The notes beneath the pieces were generated by a model that was not told the origin of the DNA, did not search any database, and was given only the letters and a program-made list of their open reading frames with translations. Both the position numbers and the translations under genes were made by a program. Of a stretch of 64,000 nt of DNA, positions 34,163 through 44,224 are shown one piece after another (position 1 is the stretch's first letter; each line of letters starts with the position of its first letter). Origin of the DNA: Micractinium sp. NFX-FRZ (taxonomy: Eukaryota > Chlorophyta > Trebouxiophyceae > Chlorellales > Chlorellaceae); contig JAPTJF010000023.1 in assembly GCA_029339195.1 (NCBI GenBank), forward strand, positions 186,001 through 250,000, written 5' to 3'.

Positions 34163-37100
34163 CTACTCCGCCCCCGCGCCGCCCCGCTTGGGCATCCTCA
34201 GCACCTTGCCGATCGCTATCGTCTTGCCCTCATCGCGCAGCGTGAAGCGGCCCAGCTGCGAGGCAGGCAGGAGGGCAGGGGAGGCGGGGGCATGCAGGGC
34301 GGGCGGGGTCACGCTTTGAAACCTGCGCAGTAGTGTGTCTGTGTGAACGCCGCTCAACAGCACGCGCCGCACCTCACCCCAGCCAAGCCTGTCCCAATGT
34401 GCTCCCGCTGCACCGCCTGCACCCCCTACCCCGTACGCTCAAGCACCCAACTGCACCACGCTGTTGTAAGTCCCCCGTGCTGTGGGCCCTCCCCGTCCGA
34501 CCACGCACACATCCCCCCATTTGATTGATGAAAAGAGCGATGCACCCACCTGCGGCACGCTGTCAAAGGTCTCAATGCAGATGGCCTTCTCCACCGCGAT
34601 GCGCACGATGCACATGGACCCGCTCTTGGCAAACTTGGCCTTCTTCTTCTCCTTGGTCTTGGTGTCCACCACAGCCACCAGCTTGACAACCTCGCACTCC
34701 TCCACAACTGCGGGTCGAGGGAGGAGGGGCACGAGAGGGGAGCGTGAGTGCGCCGTGCAGAAGGGCACTTCTGTGTCGTCTTGTTCGCCGCGGCGCCGCT
34801 GCGCGCTCCTTGATGACTTGTGGATTGAGCGGAGCCAGGAACAAATGTTCAGCTCATGCTGATGCCCCCAGCGGTGCCATGGGCAGCGCCGCCCGGATTG
34901 ATGGGGGACGCACCCCCTCTGGGTGAGAAAGCAGGCAATGGGAGTGCACGTGACGTGGTTGGGGGGAGCCAGTGCATAGATAGGGCAAGCATGTGGGATG
35001 TGAGCGCATCTCAGTTAGCAGAAAGAGTTGACCTCATGGGGTAGGGTTTGTATCAGTAGAATTCACCAATGTTGTGAGCATCACTGATGCGCTCAGGGAG
35101 GGGGGGTGCAAGCTGGCGTGCAGGCGGCAGGAGCGGGCCGGGCAGCAGGCTGGGCGGCCGAGCAAAGCAGGGGGTAAGGCGGGAGCACAGGGATGCCAGG
35201 CGCGATGCAGGATGCAGGCTGGCGGGGGGGTGCAGATTGTGGGAGGGCTGGCAGGAAGGCTGCCATCTTGACAACGGGGCGCCCACCCCAGCCGCCCCAC
35301 CCACCCGAGTGAATGTGCAGGATGGCCTTGTAGCCGCCCGTCAGCAGCGGCTTGTGGTCCAGCAGCTCGACAATGACCAGCTGCGGCGGCACATGTGGGG
35401 GTGGGGTGGGGTGATTAAGAGATGTGGGTGGGGGGGGGGGGTGATGAAGGGGATGGTGTTGTGAGGAGGGGACAGAAGGAAGGGAGAGAAGGGAAGGGGC
35501 GCTTGTGGTCAGCAAGCTCGACGACGACCAGCTGCAGCGCATCCACAGGTTTCACCAGAAATGAACCAAGCCACCTTCAGACACCTGCCCCCAGCAGCCC
35601 TCTCTCCCTCACGCACCTGCGCCTCAAACTGCGTGACCGCCGGCACGGGGCTGAACCGGCTGCTGACCACAAAGCCTGCACGGGGGAGGGGCAGCATGGC
35701 AGGGGCACAGGGGCATGGTCACATAAGGGAACGCAGCAAGATTTTGGCAGGCCAGGCAGGGGTCATGCTTTGCGCGGCGCCAGGGCACAGCCACGCCTGG
35801 CGCGAATGGCGCACCCTTTGACTCGTACCAAACCAGTGGAACAGCACTCATCATACAGCCGAGAGATGTGAGGACAATGTGAAAGTGAGCGCGTCTACCC
35901 CTGCCTCCCCCCATCCTTGCCTGCCGAGGCATACTCTCTCCTCCATCCCTCTCCTCCAGCTCTTCACCCAAACCTTCGCAACCTAAAGGTCCCGCCACTC
36001 CTCCACTACCCCACCCCACCCCACATCCCCACTCCACACGCAGTCGCATGCTCCCCCCACCTGCCGAGATGTCCTCCTCCTCCACCCCCTGCAGCCGCAG
36101 CCGCAGGTTCTCGCCGGGCCGCGCCGCATTCACCTCCTGCTCGTCGCGGTACACAGTGAGCACCTTGACCGGGGCCCTGGGGGCAAATTAAATCAGCGGG
36201 GGTAGGGGTGTGAGAAGGCGTGGCGTGGCGGTGGGGGTGTGGGAGGCAGGAGCGGGCAGCCAAGCCGGTGGACAGGCGGGGCCCTGCCCTGCCCCTGCCA
36301 GCGCCCCCTGCCCCTGCCCTTACCAGTTGCTGGGCATCACACCAGCATGTCCCTGTCCTTCACGACACCACACGCCGACGCAACTTCACCTACAGAGGGA
36401 CGCACCGCACCCCGCCCCCTCACTTGTTGGGCATCACCATCAGTGTGTCCCCCTTCTTCACCACCCCCGCCTCGCACTTGCCCATCACCACGGTGCCCAT
36501 GTCCCTGCAGGCAGAGCAAGGGGGACGGCAAGCACCAAGGTTACAGGGCAGGGCAGGGGAGGCGGGCAGGCAGGGGAGGTGAGGCGAGGCAGGCAGGTGG
36601 GCAGGGGCAGGCACTTCAAGGCTGCAGAGGAGCTGGCAGGCAGCAGGCGGCAGGCACCCCCCCAACAGCCCCGAAAGCAAACCCTTCTGGAGCTGGATTT
36701 TCAACAATCTACTGTACAATCGTACTCTTTGCGAGTAATGTAGCAGGACACCCCCTCCCCCCAACTGCCCAGGCACCTGTAGCGGTCCATGATGGGCATG
36801 CGGAAGGGCAGGTAGGGGTCGCGCACCGCGCTGTCAATGCTGTCCAGCAGGTCAAACAGCGGCGGCCCCTGCAGCAGGAGGACAGTGGGGGAGGTGCAGT
36901 GTGAGGTGTGGGGGCGGCTGGGCGGCGACACACGAAGCGGGGACATGGACGGCGGCAGCACCTGCCGGCCTGCCTGCCACCCAGGCGTCACGCCCACTGA
37001 ACGCCCCCCAGAGGGAGGGCAACAGCGGCCCTCCCAAGGGCACAGCGCGCTCGCACACTAGCCGCACCGCTCAGCCCCTGGCCCGCCTCGCTCACCGTGT

Positions 37101-40100
37101 ACCAGCTGCACTTGTCTGTGGGCACCTTGTCCTTCATGTTCACGCCCATCAGGCCTGCGGGCAGGCAGGCGGGCAGGCAGGCAGGCAGGCAGTGCAGGGG
37201 CGCAGCGAAGCGTGTCAGGGAGGGCATGCATGTAGAGGAATCGGCGTGGCAGGGCGATGGGGCTCCGCACCAGCGTCAAATGCCGCTGGTGCGGCATGCT
37301 GGCGTGCTGCGTCCCAGCCCAGACCGCCTGGCCTAAGCGCTCAGTAATGCTGCCATCGGCGGGCGGCGGCCAGGATAGTGCCCAGGGGCGGGAGCCAGCA
37401 AGCACAGGCGGCATGTTCTTCTGGCTCTCCAGGGCGGCGCCTCCCAAAGGAGCACAGCCAGCCTGCCCGCCCGCCCGGCCTGGCCCGTGTGCACCCACCC
37501 ACCCACCCACCCACCGCTGATGGGGATGAAGATGAGGTCCTTCTTGGGGTTGTAGCCGCACCCCCGCAGGAAGGGGGTCAGCTTGCCCTCAATCTCGTCA
37601 AACCGCTCCTTGGACCTGGGCAGTAGGGCAGGGGGTGGCGGCACACAGAGTGATGGGAGGTACAGTGGGGGCCAGCGGGGCCCTAGTGCGGACGAGGGCC
37701 GCGCCCGCATCCAGCATGGCGTAATCAACCACAGCGTGCTCAGCAGCCCCAACTTCACCATGATGTGCCACACCCGCTGCTTGTTCCACTCACCACTTGC
37801 TGCCTGCCTCGGTGATGGAGGGGTCGTCCATTTTGTTGATGGCCACCACAAGCTTGGTCACACCCAGCGTCTTGGCCAGCTGCGCGTGCTCACGCGTCTG
37901 CCCGCCGCGCTCAAAGCCCGTCTCAAACTCGCCCTGGCGTGGGACAGGTGGGAGCAAGGAGGAGGCATGACGGGGGGTGCAGGTGAGGACAGGGAGGGGA
38001 GAAGTCGGGGCGTGTCCAGGCATCAACCCGGCGTGCGCACAGCCTGGCTCCAACTTGCACTGTGTGAAACGGGGCAGGCATGTAAAGGGTGAAGCGAACT
38101 AGCGAAACGGCAGCGGCAGGCGTGGCACAGCAGCAGCAGCAGCAGGCTCAGCAGGCACAGTGCCCGCTACCGCCGCCACACCATGGGGACACCACTATGT
38201 TATGGGTGAGCCTCAAAAGCAGCACAGCGCGTTGGCACGCCGTCACCTCCCACATCAACGGGGCCCGGCACACCATCCCACATCAGCGAGGCCCAAGGCA
38301 CTGCACACCTTGCGCGCCGAGATGATGAGCACGCCAATGTCTGCCTGGCTGGCGCCGCCAATCATGTTGGGCACAAACGACTTGTGGCCGGGGGCATCCA
38401 GGATGGTGTAGCTGCAGGGAGAGGAAAGGTTGACGTGCCAGGGTTGGGTGGGTAGGGTTCGGACGCGAAGGTCTGTGCGCAGTGATGCATGATGCTGCGC
38501 TGCACAGCAGGCCCAGCAGGCGCAGGCCGCAACAGCAGCACGGACCCTGCCCCCTTACCGCTTCTTGGGGGTCTCAAAGTATGCGCGGCCCACCTCCACA
38601 GTCTTGCCCTGCAGGCCATGGCGGGCAGAGGCAGGCAGCAGGGGGGAGGGTCAGCCGGCCAGGCACCTGCCATGTACCTTCCCCTGCCACTCCCCACCGC
38701 ACCAAACCCCACACTCGACAGCACCCCTCGTGTGACTTGCAAGCTCAAGCTCAGCCCACCCTTGGCGCGCTCCTCCTCGCTGGTGTCCATGCTGTGCGCC
38801 AGCCCCTGCCGCTCCCCACTGTACCAGCCCCCACCCTCGACAGCACCCCGGCAACAGTTTGCAGCTATAAGCTCCTCCTCGTCGGTGTGTATGTACCACA
38901 ACTCTCCCTGCCCGCTGCCCCTATTGAAACCTATGCAAAGAGTCAACCGCCCTCCCCAAGCAAGGCGCCAGCCCACCTTGGCGCGCTCCTCCTCGTTTGT
39001 GTCCATGATGTATGCCATGTACCAGGACTCCCGGTTCTTGTCCTTGGCCTCCCGCTCATACTTCTCAATCGTGCGGTCGTCCACCCCGCCCGTCAGGAAC
39101 AGGATCTGCCCCGCCGTCGTCGACTTGCCCGCGTCCACGTGCCCGATGAACACAATGTTGAGGTGCTCGCTGCAGGCAGGGGGGGGCAGAGGAGGCAGCA
39201 CAATGAGTGTATGTGTGTGTGTGTGTGTGTGTGGAAATGCTCAAACTGAACGTGGCAATGCTGTCCAACCCAAACTGGCAACCCTTCCTGCCCAGCTTTG
39301 GCCCCTCTGCTGCAGCACTACCAAAGCCAACCCCGTGTGCCCCTGCACGCCGAGCTCCGCCGCATGCCCTGCGCTCGGTCAGCCCCTCCTGCTGCACGCC
39401 GCACCCAGCCTTCCCAGCAAGAACAGGGTTGAACAGATTTGCATCTATACCCCATACACAGCACGCCCCTCACTCTGCATCGATCACCCGCAGCTGCTTC
39501 ATCACCACCATGCTCCAAAGAGGCCTCCCCCCATTCACGCATGCGGCAACCACCAGGCTCACCCCGGGCCCCGCTGCATCCCTCTCTGCCAGCGCCCCCT
39601 TCACCCTTGCACCAGGCACCTACAGTAGCCTTGTGCATGAGATGCCAACACGCCCTCCTAGCAACCGCCACTCACCGGGGGTCCTCTGCGTCAATCTCAG
39701 CCAGCGTCTTCTTCACCTCTGCGTGCCGCGCCGCCTTCTGCGCCTCGCTCTCCACCAGCACGTCGTCCCCGCCGCCGCTGCTGGCACCCACAGACATCTT
39801 GGACACCTCCTTGGTGGCCGCCTCAACAGAGGGGGGCGGAGGGGCTGCGGCTGCGGGGGTTGGCGCAGGGGCCGGCGCCGCCGCAGGGGCCGGCGCGGGC
39901 GCTGCGGCAACACAATTCGGCGAGGAGGGAGCGGTGAAGAGGGAAGGCGGCGGACCGAGCTGGGCACGCGGGCGGGCATGCGCACCATGCAGGCAAGCAG
40001 GCAGGTGGCATGCCACTATATGTTTTATCAATGCACGATGACATGCAGGGCGGTGCATAGCGAGTGTATATAAATCGCTAAGCAGGCAGGCAGGCAGCAG

Positions 40101-40427
40101 TGCCCGGAGCTGCCGCCGCTGTTGCTGGCGGCGCCCACCTGCTGCCGCCGGCTGCGGCTCCTCCTCTGCTACTGCATCCACCGATCCGGGCGCAGGGTCC
40201 TCCTGAGGTGCGGGTGCGGGCGCCGGGGGCGCCGGGGCTGCTGGCGCGGGCTGCACAGGCGGTGATGGCGCAGGGGCTGCTGGCGGCGGTGGGGGAGGTG
40301 CTGCCGCTGCTTGGGGAGGCACGAAGGTCGGGGAGAAGCTGGCAGCCCCTGGGGAGAAGGAGAAGGACGATGCGTTGGGGTTCAGTGCCGGCTTCGGAGC
40401 TGCGTGGTCCTCCCAGGAGTCTGCCAT
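34163..40427 (-). CDS. SUP35: eukaryotic release factor 3 (eRF3/Sup35), 611 aa, 15 exons
   Basis: Exons: 40427-40139, 39901-39676, 39169-38977, 38608-38559, 38411-38309, 37933-37794, 37615-37515, 37154-37096, 36868-36777, 36504-36424, 36176-36061, 35675-35617, 35380-35305, 34707-34550, 34255-34163; 1836 nt. This GTPase partners eRF1 in stop-codon recognition and peptide release in the cytosol. GTPase motifs: GHVDAGKST (181-189), DAPGH (258-262), NKMD (320-323). Two beta-barrel domains follow, with the eRF3-type features [15 protein letters not shown] and [18 protein letters not shown] near the end, which separate it from EF-1A. The N-terminal ~150 residues are Pro/Ala-rich, without Q/N prion-like repeats. 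They carry [12 protein letters not shown] (15-26), a PAM2-type motif expected to bind poly(A)-binding protein. Echo repeats occur in introns 3, 10 and 12. The divergent neighbour is a methyltransferase. Confidence 0.95.
35506..35542 (-). repeat. SUP35: echo of eRF3 exon 13 start
   Basis: The minus strand reads CAG then [10 protein letters not shown], a copy of the real acceptor and [10 protein letters not shown] at 35380, about 160 bp away within the preceding intron. Confidence 0.8.
36323..36370 (-). repeat. SUP35: echo of eRF3 exon 10 end
   Basis: The plus-strand text TTGCTGGGCATCACACCAGC repeats the exon 10/donor edge at 36424-36466 (TTGTTGGGCATCACCATCAG), with the same downstream order. 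Confidence 0.75.
38754..38900 (-). repeat. SUP35: two echoes of eRF3 exon 3 end
   Basis: 38754-38807 is a close copy of the exon 3 end ([10 protein letters not shown] against the true [10 protein letters not shown] at 38977-39006), including the donor side. 38868-38900 is a second, more degraded copy (IHTDEEEL). Confidence 0.85.
39206..39233 (+). repeat. (GT)n microsatellite
   Basis: About 11 GT units in eRF3 intron 2. Confidence 0.95.
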
Positions 40428-40711
40428 GATTGCTCGCTGATCAAGAGGAGCGAAACGGGGTTCAGAGCGCGCCAGGAAGCCTGGAATTGGCGTGCATGTC
40501 TGCCATACGGCCAGCTCAGCATGTGTGGTCCCTCCATGCATGGAGCCCTCAGCCCACGTTTTGCAGCGGCCTGGGCATTGTTCATGCAATTCGGCATTGC
40601 GGGATAGTGCACTTGTCGACCGGGTCTCACCATCCCACCACCGCACTTTCCCACCAGTCAAGCAAATTTCGGCCTGGCGCTCCAACCAGAGGCAAGAACA
40701 GGCTAAACTCA
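40428..40711. promoter_or_regulatory. shared 5' region of eRF3 and the methyltransferase
   Basis: 284 bp between divergent ATGs, a compact candidate bidirectional promoter. No TATA element is evident. Confidence 0.55.
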
Positions 40712-42661
40712 ATGAGCAAGGCAGGCGCGGCAGTGGCCCGGTTGCCAAGCGCAGCCGCCGGCGCCCACCACCGCTGCCGGTGCCGCCAGCGGCCAGCGCC
40801 CGTGCTGGCCTCTGCCCACAACGGCAGTGCCAGAGCCAGCAGCGCCCCTAGCAGCGGAACGGCAGCCCTGGAGTGCAGCCTGCAACTGGCCGCCATCCGC
40901 GCAGCAGAGCAGCAGCAAGAGTTTCCCCTGTTTGCCGACGCCTTTTCGGCACCGGCGCTAGCGGCCGCCCGCCAGGCGGCAGCAGCAGGAGACGGGGCAC
41001 CAGCAGCAACAGCGGCAGCAGCAGGGAAAGGGGGAGCAGCCGATGCAGCAGCAGCAGCAGAAGCAGCGGCGGCGCCGGCAGGGCCAGAGGCGCGGCGTGA
41101 GGCTCTGGCCACCCGCTTCCTGGATGAGCAGCTGCTCAAGGCGGTGACCCTTGTCAACATGGAGCGGGATTTGACGCAGGTGGGGGAGGGGGAGGGAGAG
41201 GAGAAGGAGGTTTTTTTTTCAGGATGTTTTTGGCAGTGTGTTTGGTGCAGGCGGGGAGTCGTTTACGGGTGTGGCGGGAGAGGTTGGGAGCTCTGAGAGG
41301 CAGGCAGGTGGGGGCACGAGGGCATGGTCAGTGCTGATGGGGACGGGCAGGGGCAAGCGTGGGAGATGCAACAATTTTGAAGCGCCCGTCTGTGTCCCCC
41401 CCCCCCCCCCTGTCGCCACCCACTCTCACCACCCGTGCAAGAGGATGACCAAGTGGTGCTGGTGGGTGCTGCCCTCGACACCTCTGCCCACCCACCTTCA
41501 CAGTCTCCTACCCTCTTCCAACTCCCATTCCACCCAACTTGCACCACCCTCTGCAGGAGTACAACCAGGTGGTGCTGGTGGGCGACGCCCTGGACACCCG
41601 CCCCTTCCGCCTGCCCTGGCCCGAGGGCACCGTCATCTTCTGCGTGGCCCCCGCTGCTGCGCACGCTGCGGCCGACGCGGCGTTCAAGGCGCAGGGGGCG
41701 CGCGTGCCGCGCGGCTGCCTGCTGCGGCGGGTGCCAGCAGAGCTCCAAGAGCTGGGGGCAGGGGGGGAGGAGGCGGCGGATGGCAGCGGCTGCTTTGCGG
41801 CGGCGCTGGAGCGGGCGGGGTTCCGGGGAGACCGGCTGTCGGTGTGGGTGCTGCAGGTAGGCTAAAGGTGGGGATGCAGGCTGGCGCACGGACGGCTTGG
41901 GAAGGGCGGGCGATGCACAGGGTATTGCTGCTGTGATGCTGCGCTAGAGGCGCTGTGCTCCGCGTGCTGCCGTCCCTCGTCTGCACCCTGCTGGTCCCCC
42001 ACCTCGCCTGCGCCCCTCTGCCCCGCCCGCCTGACCCCTCCCTGCAGGGCCTGACCTGCCTAGGCCTGGGCTCCGACGCCCTCACCGCCCTGTTCACCGA
42101 CCTGACAAACATGGCGGCGTTTGACAGCCTCACAGCAGGCCTGCTCCCCGCCATGGAGCGCCGCCAGCTGGACAACCTGCTGGCGTCCTTTGGGTGAGGG
42201 GGTGCCAGTGTTGAACCTGTACACCTGACTTATGCCTGGTGGGGGTGCAAGGGGAAGGGGCAGAGCGAGGCCACCCCTGGATCGTTATGGTGAGGTTGAG
42301 ATGTGAGGGTCCAGAGGCAGGGCGCAGCTTGATGGCCCGGTGCCCGGGAGCGGCACCTTCCTGCCACGCTCCTGTGCAGTCGGTGCAGTGCTGCAAACCC
42401 CGCCTGCCTCTGCTCCCCCCCGCATGCACTTACCTCCTGGCCCACCGCCCTCCCACCCCACCCTGGCCCTGCAGGCTGCTGGGCGCGGGCGTTGACTTTG
42501 GCCCCCAGACGGACTGGGGCCGCTGGGAGGCTGGGCTGGCGCTTGACCCGGAGGGCTGCCGCCCCTGGCTCTTTGTGGCGCAGCAGAAGCGGCTGTCGCT
42601 GGGGGAGATGGGCATTTATGACGACCATGTGGCGGCCGCCATGGAGGTGGACGAAGACTAG
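40712..42661 (+). CDS. SAM-dependent methyltransferase, LCM/PPM1-like fold, 366 aa
   Basis: Exons: 40712-41179, 41557-41856, 42048-42193, 42475-42661; 1101 nt. The N-terminus is Arg/Ala/Ser-rich with few acidic residues for about 55 residues, like a plastid transit peptide. After an Ala-rich linker comes RFLDEQLLKAVTLVN, then VVLVGDALDTRPFRL (161-175). This matches the motif I pattern VVxLGAGLDTRxxRL of the leucine carboxyl methyltransferase-like family (Pfam LCM, COG3315), which binds S-adenosylmethionine. Motif I is altered: G-D-A instead of G-A-G. The region 311-366 (LLGAGVDFGPQTDW, DDHVAAAMEVDED) closes the domain. The substrate is unknown; family members include protein phosphatase 2A methylases and small-molecule enzymes. 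A TGTAA polyadenylation signal lies 258 nt downstream. Confidence 0.82.
41426..41482 (+). repeat. echo of methyltransferase exon 2 start
   Basis: The intron copy reads DDQVVLVGAALDT, compared with the real YNQVVLVGDALDT at 41560-41598. It sits after an AAG acceptor-like border. The echo keeps the more canonical G-A-A at motif I. Confidence 0.88.
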
Positions 42662-42918
42662 CCAACCTGGGAAGGCGGGTGCGCAGGGCAGCCAAAGTGT
42701 GGCGTGTCGCTCGCTCTGAGGCGCACAACACATGCTTGCTTTGCACAGCGCAGCAGCAGCGGTAGCAGCAACAGCCCCACAAGCTGCAGCGGTGCACTTT
42801 TTCGGGCACTTTTCATGAGGGAGCAGAGCACCCCCTCCCCCATATATAGGGGCGGGAGGGCAAGGCGGTTGCGGGCACCCCGAAATGCTACACTGCATCG
42901 CACATTTGAACTGACCCC

Positions 42919-42923
42919 TGTAA
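42919..42923 (+). terminator. candidate TGTAA polyadenylation signal, methyltransferase
   Basis: TGTAA in sense orientation, 258 nt after the stop at 42661. Confidence 0.6.
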
Positions 42924-43265
42924 GATTCTAGGGAGACAATGGATGTTTTTTGCAGCGAATGGAAGGAAACAAAGAAGTTGAGGGGCACTTCTTTTGACTC
43001 ATGTGCCAAGGCAGGCCCGTGGTTGTGGGCCGGTGTACTGGTGCCTGGTGGGGGCTGGTGGGCTGGCATGCCATGGCATCTGGTGGACGCTTGGCCACTG
43101 TAAGAACAAGGCGTTGGCGGGTAGTGGGGGTAAGGGAGTGGCAGTGGGGTGGTGGGGCAGTATGGAAACAAAGAGACGTGCTGGCATGCAGATGGAGAAG
43201 TTGAGCGCGGGGCAGCGCGGAAGTGGGGAAGTGCGGCAGAGAGTGAGGAGGTGCGGATGTCAGAG
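42924..43265. other. spacer before the second 8-bp satellite
   Basis: Unique sequence rich in GGTGGGG-like runs. No gene supported. Confidence 0.4.
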
Positions 43266-43935
43266 CGCCATGCCCCAATGAGCCAATGTACCAATGCCCC
43301 AATGTACCAATGCCCCAATGCACCAATGCCCCAATGCACCAATGCGCCAATACGCCAGTGCCCCAATGTACCAATGCCCCAATGTACCAATGCCCCAATG
43401 TACCAATGCCCCAATGTACCAATGCGCCAATACGCCAGTGCCCCAATGTACCAATGCCCCAATGTACCAATGCCCCAATGCGCCAATGCCCCAATGCGCC
43501 AGTGCCCCAATGCCCCAATGCCCCAATGCGCCAATGCCCCAATGCCCCAATGCCCCAATGTACCAATGCCCCAATGCGCCAATGCCCCAATGCCCCAATG
43601 CCCCAATGCCCCAATGCGCCAATGGCCCAATGCGCCAATGCCCCAATGTACCAATGTACCAATGTACCAATGCCCCAATGCCCCAATGTGCCAATGCCCC
43701 AATGCCCCAATGCCCCAATGCGCCAATGCCCCAATGCGCCAATGCCCCATCGCCCCGATGCCCCAATGTGCCAATGCCCCAATGTACCAATGCCCCAATG
43801 CCCCAATGCGCCAGTGCCCCAATGCGCCACTATGCCAATGCCCCAATGCGCCAGTGCCCCAATGCGCCACTATGCCAGTGCCCCAATGTCCCAATGCGCC
43901 AGTGAACCAATGTGCCAATGTGCCAGTACCCCGGT
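43266..43935 (+). repeat. second 8-bp satellite array, unit CCAATGCC
   Basis: Same 8-mer and same strand as 8468-9868, dominated by CCAATGCC, CCAATGTA and CCAATGCG. The TA variants are commoner here than in the first array, so the two arrays have homogenised separately. It lies between the convergent 3' ends of the methyltransferase and PIG-W genes. Open frames through it are artefacts. Confidence 0.97.
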
Positions 43936-44224
43936 CCACCAGTCCGAACCACAATCCTCTCTTGCAAGGCTCAATGCCGCGGCAGCCACAATGCCCGATG
44001 GCAGTCACCCCAACCCCAACACCCTCTTTACTGTAGTAACCGCCAATGCCGCAGCGCCACTGTCATGGCAGCCACCCGTCTGCCGCAACAAGAAGCAAAC
44101 AATACTAGGTGCTCAGCAGCTGCGCTGCTCTTGATAGCCCAGGACTGCTCAGAAGCAGTGCTTACAACTTGGCAGAAGTGCGCAATAGATTTAGACAGCA
44201 TGCCAAAACAGCAGGAGCAGGCTG
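43936..44224. other. 3' flank of PIG-W with TGTAA at 44162-44166 (minus)
   Basis: TTACA at 44162-44166 is TGTAA on the minus strand, about 60 nt past the PIG-W stop. No other feature seen. Confidence 0.55.

Noticed and set aside
34333..34528. Small plus-strand open frames opposite eRF3 introns
   Set aside because: No homology features, and they overlap introns of a well-supported gene.
42928..44008. Long frames reading GHWGIGAL or PMPQCPNA repeats
   Set aside because: Same 8-bp satellite artefact as in the first array.
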